Source of the DNA: Candidatus Nitrosocosmicus sp. | GTDB lineage: Archaea > Thermoproteota > Nitrososphaeria > Nitrososphaerales > Nitrososphaeraceae | Reading direction: 5' to 3' | Length of the DNA stretch: 64,000 nucleotides | Assembly: GCA_031177355.1 (NCBI GenBank) | Contig: JAPSGR010000004.1 | Location: 1 to 64,000 of the forward strand | Shown: positions 1-9,384 of the stretch, one piece after another | Numbering within the stretch: position 1 is the stretch's first letter | Layout: every line of letters begins with the position of its first letter | The notes under the pieces: generated by a model | Told to the model about the DNA's origin: nothing | The model's database searches: none | What the model saw: the letters and a program-made list of their open reading frames with translations, nothing else | Position numbers and translations under genes: made by a program

Positions 1-2
1 GG

Positions 3-278
3 GCATTAGAAGGCATAACTAGAGATACGGTTATTCATATAGCTGAGAAAAACAAAACCAAAGTGATTTCCGAAAATATTTCCAGAGATGAACTATACTA
101 TTTTGATGAGATATTTTTGACAGGTACAGCTTCTGAAATAGTTCCAGTAGGATATATTGATCATCGAATGATTGGAAATGGTAAAGTAGGACCTGTGACT
201 TCAAAGATTAGAAATCATTTCACGGATATTGTGAGAGGAAAGGATAAGTCGCACACAGAGTGGCTAACACTTTTGTAA
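3..278 (+). CDS. ilvE: Branched-chain amino acid aminotransferase, C-terminal part (cut by window edge)
   Basis: The frame is open from base 3, upstream of the ATG listed at 63, so this is the 3' end of a longer gene. The visible part reads ALEGITRDTVI, then FLTGTASEIVPV and VTSKIRNHFTDIV, the typical C-terminal signature of class IV PLP-dependent transaminases of the IlvE family. Known role: final transamination in valine, leucine and isoleucine synthesis, using glutamate and pyridoxal phosphate. The PLP lysine lies outside the window. D-amino-acid aminotransferase or aminodeoxychorismate lyase are related alternatives, but the FLTGTASE block and tail favour IlvE. Confidence 0.85.
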   Translation, partial: ALEGITRDTVIHIAEKNKTKVISENISRDELYYFDEIFLTGTASEIVPVGYIDHRMIGNGKVGPVTSKIRNHFTDIVRGKDKSHTEWLTLL

Positions 279-633
279 GAAAACGGTTTGTTAATATACC
301 CTTAAAAAACGGAATAATCTAAATTCTATTTATAAGCAGAAATTGTGGGCAACCCTATTAATCTAAATTAGGTTTTTCTTTGTATTAATGAGGCTTAAAA
401 TGGTATTCTATTATTATTGTCACGGCTCCTGTAAAACCTAACAATTATCTTCCTTCCGTCGATTGTCAACACCATTATAACGCCATATGCATTTTACTAG
501 CTATTATATATATGAAGAAATAAAATAAGGAAATAGATTTAATCTAATGGAGATGTTACTTTCAATAGTCCCTAATCGAATAAATTCAAAAAGAATCAAA
601 ATAGGATCTCGTATTAAGAAAATGGATATTTAT
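279..633. other. Intergenic stretch, no gene seen
   Basis: About 355 A+T-rich bases between the end of ilvE and the convergent esterase gene. I see no coding frame of useful length on either strand and no clear hairpin. It probably holds the 3' ends of both transcripts. Confidence 0.4.
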
Positions 634-1623
634 TCAAGAGAGAGCTTCATATATTTTTCGCAATGAAATATCAAACCTATAACCAGTATTAAAATGTCCA
701 CCGTTAAATTCCAGATATTCATGATTAATATTTAAACTCTTGCACTTTTCACTAAAAACTTTCGTTCCAATCTGTAAATTAAATTCATCAAAAATTCCAC
801 AATCAAGATACAACAACTCCATTTTTCTTAATTCTTTTTCATATTTTGATACCAGATTAATTGGATCATGGCGTTTCCACAGAGCCCAAACGTTCTCTTT
901 AAAATTACCTGTATTAATATCAAAAGGCAAATCTATATTTAATTCCTTGTTATCGAGATTTGGAGAATAATGTGCTGCCATGGACAAAATATTAAGAGTT
1001 GTAAAATCGTCTTTAATGCGGCTTGCCTCGTCCCTCCAAAATTCTGTCAGCCAAGCCTTGGGCCTTGGGTATTTCTTTAATGTCCTAAAAGCGACAGGAA
1101 AATCTGGCAGATAACAATATTCGAAACATGAATCAAATGAGTGAGCCGCAATTGCTCTAAATAAATCTGGATGATGCATTCCCAAAGAGAGTGCTCCATA
1201 GCCTCCAGAAGACTTGCCTAATATTGCTCTTTTTGAGATATTGTAAATAGAGTCCATAAAGGGAACAATTTCATCTACGATATAATCTTCGTATCTCCCA
1301 ACAGCTTGTGAATTGATATATTGACTTCCACCTAATTTATTGAAACAATTTATAATAACTAAAATCATATCTCTGCCCATTTGATTTTGAATTATATTTT
1401 CTAATCTCTCAAAAATTGAAATGGAAAAAGGATCGTGCCTCAATACAGAGTAACTATCGTTACCAAATGAAGGGAGCATGAAAACAGTTGGATATCCAGA
1501 CGATTTGCTACTGTGATAATTCTCAGGAGTATAAACGATTATATCTCTTTTAGTGGGGTCCCCGAGGGGATTGTCTTGTAAAACTTTGCTTTCAAATGAT
1601 TGATATTCTACTTTTCCTTTCAA
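634..1623 (-). CDS. Putative esterase (alpha/beta hydrolase, esterase-D/antigen-85-like)
   Basis: This 329-residue protein looks like a serine esterase of the alpha/beta-hydrolase fold. The nucleophile elbow GKSSGGYGAL sits near residue 140, preceded by a VFMLPSFG strand and oxyanion region. A candidate acid is in LLYLDCGIFDEF (about residue 275) and a candidate catalytic His is in FNGGHFNTGYRF near the C-terminus, the order expected for the triad. There is no signal peptide, so it is probably cytoplasmic. It lies 5 bp downstream of an unknown gene on the same strand and is probably co-transcribed with it. The substrate cannot be told; S-formylglutathione hydrolase and mycolyl-transferase relatives share this fold. 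Confidence 0.7.
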   Translation of the reverse strand: MKGKVEYQSFESKVLQDNPLGDPTKRDIIVYTPENYHSSKSSGYPTVFMLPSFGNDSYSVLRHDPFSISIFERLENIIQNQMGRDMILVIINCFNKLGGSQYINSQAVGRYEDYIVDEIVPFMDSIYNISKRAILGKSSGGYGALSLGMHHPDLFRAIAAHSFDSCFEYCYLPDFPVAFRTLKKYPRPKAWLTEFWRDEASRIKDDFTTLNILSMAAHYSPNLDNKELNIDLPFDINTGNFKENVWALWKRHDPINLVSKYEKELRKMELLYLDCGIFDEFNLQIGTKVFSEKCKSLNINHEYLEFNGGHFNTGYRFDISLRKIYEALS

Positions 1624-1628
1624 TCTGT

Positions 1629-2177
1629 TTATCCATATCCTGGATATCTCTCTTTGATTTTTCTCTTTATACTCTGTGACAATTTTTCTGAAACCATGTC
1701 ATCATATCTACTTTTTCCTATAAGATTTCTACTTGTATATAGAAAAGGTCCATATAGATAATCAGTACCCTTTATCGGTACTGTTGGTTCTGTAGAGTTT
1801 AAGAGAGAGCTCAATTCTTGACTGATGTATTCATTATTTTTTCTAGCTATTGATTCATGCTCTTCGGATAATTTTTTAAATATATTAACGAAAGCAGGCG
1901 GATCTATCTTTCTATAGCCAAAAGGGATTATATTGTCATCATAATATTTTTTTATTACTCCTTGATCACTATCTAGCCTAGCACCTGAGATTATTGGTGT
2001 TGGTTTATAAATCGAGTCTATCTTTAATCGCCAAGATTCCTCAGGACTTGTAATAGTCGCATCATAAAACCCATCTTTTATCGAACTGGTGGAAATTATA
2101 AAATTCCAATTTTTAGGATTTGTAGAATATCTTTTGAATATTTGATTTGCAAGTGACTTTTCCTCAAGAATTTCCAT
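1629..2177 (-). CDS. Hypothetical protein, 182 aa
   Basis: I do not recognise this family. The protein is soluble, mixed alpha/beta by composition, lacks Cys motifs and membrane segments, and ends in a basic helix (SIKRKIKERYPGYG). The 5-bp spacing to the esterase gene downstream indicates one transcription unit, so the two products may act in one process. The ATG at 2177 follows an A+T-rich region that could hold the promoter. Confidence 0.55.
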   Translation of the reverse strand: MEILEEKSLANQIFKRYSTNPKNWNFIISTSSIKDGFYDATITSPEESWRLKIDSIYKPTPIISGARLDSDQGVIKKYYDDNIIPFGYRKIDPPAFVNIFKKLSEEHESIARKNNEYISQELSSLLNSTEPTVPIKGTDYLYGPFLYTSRNLIGKSRYDDMVSEKLSQSIKRKIKERYPGYG

Positions 2178-2247
2178 ACTACTAGATAATCTCTCAGTTT
2201 ATAATAGGATTACGATTTGTAGTCTTTCTTATTCTTTTATCTGTATA

Positions 2248-3009
2248 TTACGATTCAATTATATTATCTAAAGTAGCAAAAGGTGGAGACTTGCCTGTTA
2301 CCACATACATTGTGGAATTACCTTTCTTGCCTTTCTCAACTACGTATCCCAATTTTTTGAAAATGACTAAAGCAATTTTTCCTCTTTGCCGATTATTTCC
2401 ACATGCTTTTCTTTCTTTATCTTGCAAGTCTTGTAGAATAAATCTTTTGACTGTCGTGTCAGAAGCAGTCGATAATTCTACACACCCACGCCATAATGTT
2501 GAAATTATAGATTGTGTGTGACGTAGTGAACCGAGATACAATATTTTTGAATGCTTTTGAGTTAAGATTTGTGCTGCGAATTCTAAATCATCTTTCTTTT
2601 TTCTATAAATATTATAAATACTCTTTTTTTTTCGTGGATTTTCTTCTAAATTAAACCAAAAACTGTACCCTTCAGGTTCTGAATAGAAGCGATGTATGCT
2701 ATCTGATACATTTGGTTCTTGTCTATCTAATTGGTCATACTCTTTGTTTAGTTTCCAGTTTCTTTTATCATTTAATATTTTTTTGGCTTCAAGTAAATTT
2801 TCGTAGTTTACAATGATCTTTCTTCTCCTCTGGGTCTCCAATTTAAGTAGTATACCATTATCGACAAGACTGTTTAGAGCAATTTCAAAATTTTCATCAT
2901 AATTATTACCACATAATCTCTTCAACTGATCGTCAAAAAGAACATTATGGACACCTTCTCCAATCAAATTGTAAATTATCCAGCGTTTCCAGTTTGAGAT
3001 AGGTGTCAA
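2248..3009 (-). CDS. Hypothetical protein with possible winged-helix regions, 253 aa
   Basis: No named family is recognised. The N-terminal about 80 residues (WKRWIIYNLIGEG, then a helix pair and VDNGILLKLETQRRRKIIVNY) look like a winged-helix fold with a basic wing. The C-terminal about 60 residues (RGKIALVIFKKLGYVVEKGKKGN) look like a second such unit. A highly basic stretch (PRKKKSIYNIYRKKKD) lies between them. A DNA-binding role is inferred only. It sits upstream of the esterase pair on the same strand, separated by about 70 bp, so it could be a local regulator. Confidence 0.5.
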   Translation of the reverse strand: MTPISNWKRWIIYNLIGEGVHNVLFDDQLKRLCGNNYDENFEIALNSLVDNGILLKLETQRRRKIIVNYENLLEAKKILNDKRNWKLNKEYDQLDRQEPNVSDSIHRFYSEPEGYSFWFNLEENPRKKKSIYNIYRKKKDDLEFAAQILTQKHSKILYLGSLRHTQSIISTLWRGCVELSTASDTTVKRFILQDLQDKERKACGNNRQRGKIALVIFKKLGYVVEKGKKGNSTMYVVTGKSPPFATLDNIIES

Positions 3010-3520
3010 TCTTTATACCACTCCTGTAAGGACTATTTTCTCAACCAAACATTTAATCTTTCCTATTAGTAGTAATACTGTAGTGGTATTTCATCTTTGG
3101 AATAGGTTTAATTTTGTTTCATTCTATACTTTTGCAACTATCTTCTTAAAGATTTAAGTTGCATATTAATTAGTTATATACTATTACTGAATAATGACTA
3201 TACTTATAGTAGATCTATCCTGATCACAATAGATTAGTCATTGTTTGAAATATGATTCTACTTTATTTGTTATTACGTTATTTTAATATTGTTTGATTAT
3301 ATTGGATTGACAATGATTTAGTAATAGTATGCAAACTGACCAAAGCCTATATTGATTAACTGTTATTTGCTAATTAAAGTTAAAGCTTAAATTCACTCAA
3401 ATCGATATAAAAAATATATAAACTTTATACTTTTTTTCTAGTAAATCGGTTAGGATTAAACTAACAGCACTATTAGCGGAAATGTAATTATAATTTAATC
3501 CTTAAATTATAGTAATAATA
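3010..3520. other. Divergent intergenic region
   Basis: About 510 A+T-rich bases between the divergent genes at 2248-3009 and 3521-3805. It must carry promoters for both. Several TATA-like stretches are visible, including one near 3409-3425 and one directly before 3521. No coding frame or stable hairpin was recognised. Confidence 0.4.
3485..3496 (+). promoter_or_regulatory. TATA box for the gene at 3521
   Basis: TAATTATAATTT is centred about 28 bp upstream of the ATG at 3521, the archaeal TATA-to-start distance expected for a leaderless or nearly leaderless mRNA. Confidence 0.45.
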
Positions 3521-3805
3521 ATGAGTCAATTCGTAATACTAGCGTTGGCCGGTGTGTATTTATTTTTATTCACTATGCCGGTATTTGACTCTAATTATAT
3601 TTTCTCATATAATCAACCCGAATCTTCATTTGAAATTCTCGTCTCTAAATACAACATAAATCAAACAGTAGAGAATAAATGTGATTTTTTGAATTTGTGT
3701 AAGCAAGAGAATAAAGTCAGTTTAAATGGGATATCCGATTCCTTTAACAAAGGGATAGTTGATATATCATATCTTAAAATTGACATTGATTTGCCCTTTC
3801 CTTAG
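3521..3805 (+). CDS. Small exported or membrane-anchored protein, 94 aa
   Basis: The first about 22 residues (MSQFVILALAGVYLFLFTMPVF) form a hydrophobic signal peptide or anchor. The rest is a short polar domain with two cysteines spaced CDFLNLC that could form a disulfide outside the cell. No family is recognised. A TATA box at the right distance supports expression. It is one of several small exported proteins typical of this type of archaeal genome. Confidence 0.45.
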   Translation: MSQFVILALAGVYLFLFTMPVFDSNYIFSYNQPESSFEILVSKYNINQTVENKCDFLNLCKQENKVSLNGISDSFNKGIVDISYLKIDIDLPFP

Positions 3806-3856
3806 GATGATATCTCGAGTAAATTTTGTGTCTTATCATCCTTTGATAATTTCAGG

Positions 3857-4217
3857 TTACCTCTCTTTCACACAGGTATCAATCTTTTCAAATATTCTTC
3901 TAGTTTGAGGATGTAGTTGATGTTCTATATATTTTGCTTCTTCTAGATGGAGCTACCTTATTATTGACTCCGATCATTTAAAGAAAGTCAACAAAAAGAT
4001 GATGTTTTTTATCCATACCCTTGGCAAAATTAAGAGCAATTCCGTGGAAAAGAACCGTCTATTAATTTTTCACATGTCAAGTAAGATTTTCATCCAGTTT
4101 TTTAATCATTTTCGTTAAACTGACTAAACATATGTTAAGAAATTTTGAAAATGTCATTAGTAGTTGCATAGCCTTTCGTCGTTTCAATCCGTCAATTACT
4201 TTAAGAAATCCTTCCAT
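3857..4217 (-). pseudogene. Decayed DtxR/MntR-family metal-dependent regulator
   Basis: On the minus strand, pieces in different frames line up with a DtxR/MntR-type repressor in the correct order. They are MEGFLKVIDGL at the start (ATG at 4217), FLNICLVSLTKMIKKLDENL matching the recognition helix region, then FAKGMDKKHHLFVDFL followed by a stop and IGVNN, and finally LEEAKYIEHQLHPQTRRIFEKIDTC ending at the stop at 3857. These match the family's HTH, the H-R-L-L-E-x-F-L segment, and the E-A-x-x-x-E-H metal-site helix. Frame changes and in-frame stops between blocks mean no full protein is made. Known role of intact relatives: Mn/Fe-dependent repression of metal uptake genes. Confidence 0.65.
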
Positions 4218-4575
4218 ACTATAGTCCTTGTTTTATCATCTTTTTCTTTTAGTTGGGAAAGTTACTAATAAGGTTTAAGTGGTTTTTAGAAAACTCATTT
4301 TACTTCAGACAAGATTCGTCTAATGGCAAATACCATGGAATAACTTGCGTGATAAATAATTGTTTTAGTTATAATACTATGCAGTCAATACGTTAATCCA
4401 TTTGTTGAAACAAGAATAGTCACTAAATATTTAATAGACGTTTCTCACAATCTCTTATAGTATTAAGAAGAAAAAGGTAAATAAGAAAAGAAGGCTTGCT
4501 GCCTCAAATGAATTCACAGAAGCCGAAGTAGACTATTTTATAGATAAAATAAAAGATGTAAAACCATTTCCTAAA

Positions 4576-4785
4576 ATGAGGGACCTCAGAGGACTTTTGA
4601 CACCAACCTTATCCTTAGACAAGATTAATGCCATTTTAAAGTATTTACAGAGATCTAATAGACTCATAGTGGATCTCGATGGAAATATAGTATGGATAAA
4701 AGAGAACAACTCGAAGGAAAATTCAGATTTGTCAGAAACCGCTAATTTTTCTAAGGATTTTCTTGAGCGTTTTGGGAAATTATAA
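4576..4785 (+). CDS. Hypothetical small protein, probably with a longer N-terminus
   Basis: The ATG at 4576 gives 69 residues (RDLRGLLTPTLSLDKINAILKYLQRSNRLIVDLDGNIVWIK), which look like a small winged-helix or helical domain with a beta hairpin. The same frame stays open upstream to 4438 and reads like coding sequence (KKKKVNKKRRLAASNEFTEAEVDYFIDKIKDVKPFPK), but it has no ATG, GTG or TTG. An ATT at 4462 with an AAATATTTAA box about 30 bp upstream could be the real start, giving about 107 residues. Function is not known. Confidence 0.5.
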   Translation: MRDLRGLLTPTLSLDKINAILKYLQRSNRLIVDLDGNIVWIKENNSKENSDLSETANFSKDFLERFGKL

Positions 4786-4843
4786 GATCCGAGAGTTTAT
4801 TTGTAAATATTTAAATCACGTATACTCATAAAATAATATAAAC

Positions 4844-5947
4844 ATGGTAGATTTTTTTAAATCTAAACGAAATAGAAGGATTACTCCAGATGGAGAACCC
4901 TTGGAAGATGTTGGTGGTGGTGGTGGTTTTGGTTTTTCTAGTCCACTAAAGATCGCTATACCTGCAATAATAGCTATTATCATAATTTTCGTAGTTTTGA
5001 CCTCAAGCTTAAAGATCGTGGAGGCGGGAAACCGTGGTGTATTGCTCAAATTTGGAGCGGTAGATACCTCTGTGTCATTAAGTGAGGGATTACATTTTGT
5101 GTTGCCTTTTAGAGACTCAATCGTACCTATGGAGGTTCGAACCCAAAAAATTGTTGAAAGTACAACGTCTGCATCAAAGGACCTTCAGAATGTCGCGACA
5201 GAAGTAGCGTTGAACTACCGTATAAACCCTGATACTGTACCCATTTTGTACAAGGAGATTGGTCTAGACTATTCCAACAGGGTAATAGTTCCTACAATTC
5301 AAGAGTCAGTTAAACAGGTCACTGCTCGATATAATGCGGAGGAATTAATTACAAAAAGAGATCAAGTCAAATCTGAAATTGAAGAACAAATAGAGGCTAG
5401 GCTGACACCATATAACATTCTGATGGATACAATTTCAATAACCGACTTTCAATTTTCGGATCAGTTTGTTCAGGCCGTAGAAGCAAAAGTCCAAGCAGAA
5501 CAACGAGCACTGCAAGCACAAAATGAATTACGTAGAATTCAAATCGAAGCACAACAGACAGAGGCACGTGCTCTGGGAGAACAAAAAGCTAACATCGCCT
5601 CAGCTGAAGGCCAACGACAAGCTAATATTCTTAGAGCTCAAGGAGAATCTGAAGCAGTTAAAATTATTGATGCACAGCTCAGAAATAGCACTGAATATCT
5701 TAATTGGCTGCAATCACAACGCTGGGATGGAAAACTTCCGTTAGTCACAGGAAGTGGAGGCGGTGGTGCAGGCGGTGGAAATAATTTGGGAGCAATTCCT
5801 TTCATAGAAATTCCGCTGGGGGACTCGCCTGAATCTACAACAACTTCTTCTGCTGCAAATAACTCTAGCGCTCCGGCTAATCCATCTACTTTGCCAACCG
5901 CTCCGGCTTCTCCACCAGCTTCTTCCACAATACCTCCATCACAATGA
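4844..5947 (+). CDS. SPFH/prohibitin-family membrane protein
   Basis: This is a 367-residue stomatin/prohibitin/HflK-like protein. A Gly-rich segment (residues 24-31) precedes one membrane span (about 34-55, IAIPAIIAIIIIFVVLTSSLKIV). The SPFH/band-7 domain follows (VEAGNRGVLLKFGAV to about 230), then an Ala/Glu/Gln coiled coil (QRALQAQNELRRIQIEAQQTEARA), a second Gly-rich linker and a Ser/Pro/Thr-rich tail. The KLPLVTGSG motif is typical of prohibitins. Relatives form ring scaffolds that regulate membrane proteases such as FtsH; an archaeal partner is not evident here. It is transcribed alone. Confidence 0.85.
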   Translation: MVDFFKSKRNRRITPDGEPLEDVGGGGGFGFSSPLKIAIPAIIAIIIIFVVLTSSLKIVEAGNRGVLLKFGAVDTSVSLSEGLHFVLPFRDSIVPMEVRTQKIVESTTSASKDLQNVATEVALNYRINPDTVPILYKEIGLDYSNRVIVPTIQESVKQVTARYNAEELITKRDQVKSEIEEQIEARLTPYNILMDTISITDFQFSDQFVQAVEAKVQAEQRALQAQNELRRIQIEAQQTEARALGEQKANIASAEGQRQANILRAQGESEAVKIIDAQLRNSTEYLNWLQSQRWDGKLPLVTGSGGGGAGGGNNLGAIPFIEIPLGDSPESTTTSSAANNSSAPANPSTLPTAPASPPASSTIPPSQ

Positions 5948-6113
5948 TGGGATCTACAAAAAACGACTAACTGCCGTTCACCTATTTTTTTTCCGGTTTA
6001 AGATGAACGATTATCCAGTTATTGCACTATGACTAATTCTTAAGACTATTTAACAAAATTTTCAGTTTTAAATCAAAATTCTCTTTCCTTATACTAAATG
6101 ACGAAATGAAAAC

Positions 6114-6121
6114 GCTTATAA
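6114..6121 (+). promoter_or_regulatory. TATA box for guaB
   Basis: The CTTATAAT element at about 6114-6121 would start transcription near 6142-6146. That is downstream of the ATG at 6131 and just before the TTG at 6152, so it helps decide the start of guaB. Confidence 0.4.
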
Positions 6122-6151
6122 TCCTAGGACATGATATGGTTAAAGGTAATA

Positions 6152-7588
6152 TTGTACTTCAAAGAAGGCCTCACCTTTGATGACGTTCTGTTAGTTCCAA
6201 AGAAGTCCCCTATCATCTCAAGGTCTCAGACCAAATTAAAAACTAGGTTATCCTCAAATGTATTTTTAAATATCCCTATTATTAGCGCAAATATGGACTC
6301 TGTAACTGAATTCAGAATGGCCATAGCACTCGCAAGAGAAGGCGGAATAGGAATAATTCATAGATTTATGACTATTCAAGAGCAAGTAGAACAAGTTTTG
6401 AAAGTGAAGAGAAGCGAGTCTGTTGTCATTGAGCAGCCTTATACAATTCATCCAGATAGTAATATACGTCAAGCTAATGCTATGATGCTGGAAAATGGTA
6501 TTTCTGGGTTGCTTGTTAAAGATAAGGAAAACAAATTATGTGGTATACTTACTCGTAGAGATACGGTTTTTGAGCGTAACCTTGACACATTAGTTTCAGA
6601 TTTGATGACAAAAGACGTAGTTTCGGCAAAGGTCGGCACAAGTATTGAGCAAGCTAAAGAAATTCTTCATAAGAATAAGATTGAGAAGTTGCCCGTCGTA
6701 AATGATAATGGCGAAATTCATGGACTTATTACTGGAAAGGATATTTTAAAAATGGATGAATTTCCTAATGCTTCAAAGGATAAGAAGGGGAGATTACTAG
6801 TAGGGGCAGCAGTTGGTGTCAAAGGCGATTATTTAGAGCGTACTGAGGAGTTGATAAACAACGGCGCAGATGTCATCGTTGTGGATATTGCACACGGTCA
6901 TAGTGACAATGCCATTAACACCGTAAGAATGATTAAGAGAGCCTTTCCGTCATGTGAACTTATAGCTGGAAATGTAGCAACCGGAAAAGGAACCGAAGAT
7001 CTTATTAAAGCGGGCGTAGATGCGGTGAAAGTGGGAGTGGGTTCTGGCTCTATATGTATTACGAGAATTGTGACAGGGTCGGGTGTTCCTCAACTGACTG
7101 CGGTAATAGATAGTGTTAAAATGGCAAATAAATATAATATTCCTATTATATCTGATGGTGGCACCCGTACCTCTGGAGATCTGACCAAGGCCCTTGCTGC
7201 TGGTGCTTCTTCAGTTATGATAGGTAGTCTTTTTGGAGGTACCGATGAGAGCCCTGGAAAGACACTTGTCAAAAATGGTAAAAAGTATAAGATGTATAGA
7301 GGAATGGCCTCTTTTTACGCTGCTCTTGGCAGACGGTATCGGGAAAATCCTGATTCTGCTTCTGAAGATGAAGATTTAAATGATTATGTTGCTGAAGGGG
7401 TTGAGGCCATGGTGCCTTATAAGGGTAGTGTAATTGAAATAATTAGACAGTTAGTTGGAGGTGTAAGATCGGGGTTGAGTTATTGTGGAGCAAATACCAT
7501 ACCCGAGATGCAAGATAATGCTGAGTTCATAAAAATTACCTTGGCTGGCTATAAGGAGAGTCATCCTCATGATGTTGATGTAATATAG
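6152..7588 (+). CDS. guaB: IMP dehydrogenase
   Basis: Catalyses NAD-dependent oxidation of IMP to XMP, the committed step to GMP. The N-terminus ([19 protein letters not shown]) is the canonical family start and begins at the TTG at 6152. The ATG at 6131 only adds MIWLKVI and lies upstream of the predicted transcription start, so I choose 6152. Two CBS domains occupy about residues 90-205 ([41 protein letters not shown]). The catalytic loop [19 protein letters not shown] holds the active-site Cys, and FGGTDESPG with the YRGMAS flap follows. About 478 residues, normal length. It works with guaA, which is at 16583-18118. Confidence 0.95.
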   Translation: MYFKEGLTFDDVLLVPKKSPIISRSQTKLKTRLSSNVFLNIPIISANMDSVTEFRMAIALAREGGIGIIHRFMTIQEQVEQVLKVKRSESVVIEQPYTIHPDSNIRQANAMMLENGISGLLVKDKENKLCGILTRRDTVFERNLDTLVSDLMTKDVVSAKVGTSIEQAKEILHKNKIEKLPVVNDNGEIHGLITGKDILKMDEFPNASKDKKGRLLVGAAVGVKGDYLERTEELINNGADVIVVDIAHGHSDNAINTVRMIKRAFPSCELIAGNVATGKGTEDLIKAGVDAVKVGVGSGSICITRIVTGSGVPQLTAVIDSVKMANKYNIPIISDGGTRTSGDLTKALAAGASSVMIGSLFGGTDESPGKTLVKNGKKYKMYRGMASFYAALGRRYRENPDSASEDEDLNDYVAEGVEAMVPYKGSVIEIIRQLVGGVRSGLSYCGANTIPEMQDNAEFIKITLAGYKESHPHDVDVI

Positions 7589-7661
7589 ATATTACTTATT
7601 TTTTTCAAATATTTGTCATTTAACATAATACTTTGTGTGGTGACTAGACAAGGTAAGGGGT

Positions 7662-7695
7662 TTATCGAACTGAATCAAATGATTCGGATTCGATA
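7662..7695. repeat. Near-perfect 34-bp inverted repeat between guaB and purA
   Basis: The sequence TTATCGAACTGAATCA is followed after two bases by TGATTCGGATTCGATAA, its near-exact reverse complement, giving stems of 8 and 6 bp with a small internal mismatch. It lies between convergent guaB and purA. It could be a bidirectional RNA hairpin at transcript ends or a binding site for a dimeric protein. Confidence 0.6.
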
Positions 7696-7798
7696 ACCTT
7701 CTGTCGTACATGTTCTTACTGATGGCATTAGGATTGTATTAATATGCGTAAACTGTAAATATTGCAAGGTAACTAAGGAAGAGAAAATTTAAAAAGGA

Positions 7799-8815
7799 TT
7801 ATTTCTCCAAATCATTTCTTCTATCGATAGTATCCATGATTTCAGCACCTGTGCCTATAATGGTTACTGGTAAGCCTGTCTCAGATTCTACATTTGATAT
7901 AAAATCTTTAGCCTCCTCTGGTAACTTAGAAAACTCTCTTATGCCTTCCGAGTGTGGGTAAAGTATATCAAGTTTGGTTAAAGCAATTTGTGTAGCACTA
8001 TTTATCTGGATAGCCTTTTTTGCGAGATCATAATCAAATGGAGCTGACCTTCTCTGTCTACCAGTAACACTCCCAAATTCTAACCAATTCTTCTGACGAG
8101 CTTGTTCTGGTGTAATTTCGCAATTGAGTGGCCCTTCTCCTACTCTGGTAACATATGACTTGAAGACTATGATGACGTCGTCAACCTTCTTGGGGCCAAC
8201 TCCAACATCAGAACATATAGCTGATGCTGTTACATCTTTAGAAGTAACAAACGGGTATGTTCCATGAAAAAGTGACAAAAAAGTCCCTTGAGTTCCTTCA
8301 ATCAAGACTTTTTCATTATTATCAATAGAATGATTAATGGAATTACTAACATCTTCCAAATATAAAGCAATTTCGGGAATATCTTTGGCAAGCCTGAGAT
8401 TCCTTAATGCTCTATCGGCATTGGCAGGACCGGTCCCAGTACCAGTCGTCCCTATTATTCTTTTAAGGTGCTCATTATTCGAATCATTTTCTTGATGAAT
8501 TTTATCAATTATTCCACACTGAAAATCCAAAAAAGTTCTGTCAGTTGCATTAAAAACTTGGATTTCATTTAGTAGTATACTGGGTTCCACCAACACTCCT
8601 GCTCCGACCAAGAGTCTTGTATTACTGTTGAGGACGGCACTAGGTAACATTCTGACTTTGTACTCTTTTCCGTCCCGAACGAAAGTGTGTCCTGCATTAG
8701 GGCCCACACCTCCTCTAGCTGCTATATCAAAATTATCTTTTAAAGAAAGGTAGGCTACAATTTTACCCTTCCCTTCATCACCATAAAATCCACCCACTGT
8801 CACTACACACGGCAT
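7799..8815 (-). CDS. purA: Adenylosuccinate synthetase
   Basis: Couples GTP hydrolysis to joining IMP and aspartate, the first step from IMP to AMP. The start MPCVVTVGGFYGDEGKGK carries the P-loop-like GDEGKGK with the catalytic Asp, followed by GGVGPNAGHTFV with the catalytic His. IGTTGTGTGPA and the IEGTQGTFLSLFHGTYPFVT block form the nucleotide/IMP site, and GSVTGRQRRSAPFD is the Arg-rich aspartate-binding region. At 338 residues it is the short archaeal form, lacking segments of the about 430-residue bacterial enzyme. It converges with guaB, the competing IMP-consuming enzyme. Confidence 0.95.
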   Translation of the reverse strand: MPCVVTVGGFYGDEGKGKIVAYLSLKDNFDIAARGGVGPNAGHTFVRDGKEYKVRMLPSAVLNSNTRLLVGAGVLVEPSILLNEIQVFNATDRTFLDFQCGIIDKIHQENDSNNEHLKRIIGTTGTGTGPANADRALRNLRLAKDIPEIALYLEDVSNSINHSIDNNEKVLIEGTQGTFLSLFHGTYPFVTSKDVTASAICSDVGVGPKKVDDVIIVFKSYVTRVGEGPLNCEITPEQARQKNWLEFGSVTGRQRRSAPFDYDLAKKAIQINSATQIALTKLDILYPHSEGIREFSKLPEEAKDFISNVESETGLPVTIIGTGAEIMDTIDRRNDLEK

Positions 8816-8919
8816 ATGATGTTTAATGAACAGGCCTTGATTATTTAATCTTAATAGTCCTGATTTAATTCATTGTAGATCAAGTAAGATTGAAATAATG
8901 ATGATTTATCCACTTTCTC

Positions 8920-9384
8920 GTGGTAAAAGAAAAAACGACTTCGACTTTTGTAGAGAATATTTTAATTATATTATCTAATTTACCTACTGGCCTACGTGAG
9001 CCAATCATCAGAAATAGGTTAAAAGAATTTTTGATGTTTGATGATGCTGAGAAGAAAGAAATTATTCAGAATATACTTGCAAATTATGGCAAAATAAATA
9101 ATGAATCTATCTTAAACCTGATTCAGTCCTGGTTAAATTCATTATCTGAAATGAGAACCGACCAAATTAATTCTATATTTTATCATTACCTTTTAGAAAT
9201 TTCTCTAAAACCGGACTTTTTGCAAAACCTCGAGACAGATTTGGTAAATTCGATTTCAAAAATCTTGATTTCCTTTCCAGAAAGAAAAAAAAATAAACTC
9301 ATTTATTGTTTTTTTGAAATGATATTAAATATTCCCAACCCTCGTTTGTTTACAAAGATAATTCCAACAGGTCTGCTAAAATAA
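8920..9384 (+). CDS. Hypothetical helical protein, 154 aa
   Basis: Starts at a GTG at 8920. The protein is all-helical by composition, resembling a HEAT- or bundle-like fold: LIILSNLPTGLREPIIRNRLKEFL, then DAEKKEIIQNILANYGKI and further amphipathic helices. There are no Cys motifs or membrane segments. No family is recognised. It is monocistronic, divergent from purA with about 100 bp between. Confidence 0.5.
   Translation: MVKEKTTSTFVENILIILSNLPTGLREPIIRNRLKEFLMFDDAEKKEIIQNILANYGKINNESILNLIQSWLNSLSEMRTDQINSIFYHYLLEISLKPDFLQNLETDLVNSISKILISFPERKKNKLIYCFFEMILNIPNPRLFTKIIPTGLLK

Noticed and set aside
5638-5928. Minus-strand ORF of 96 aa within the SPFH gene
   Set aside because: Shadow of the Gly- and Ser/Pro/Thr-rich coding strand; composition is explained by the reverse complement of the real gene.
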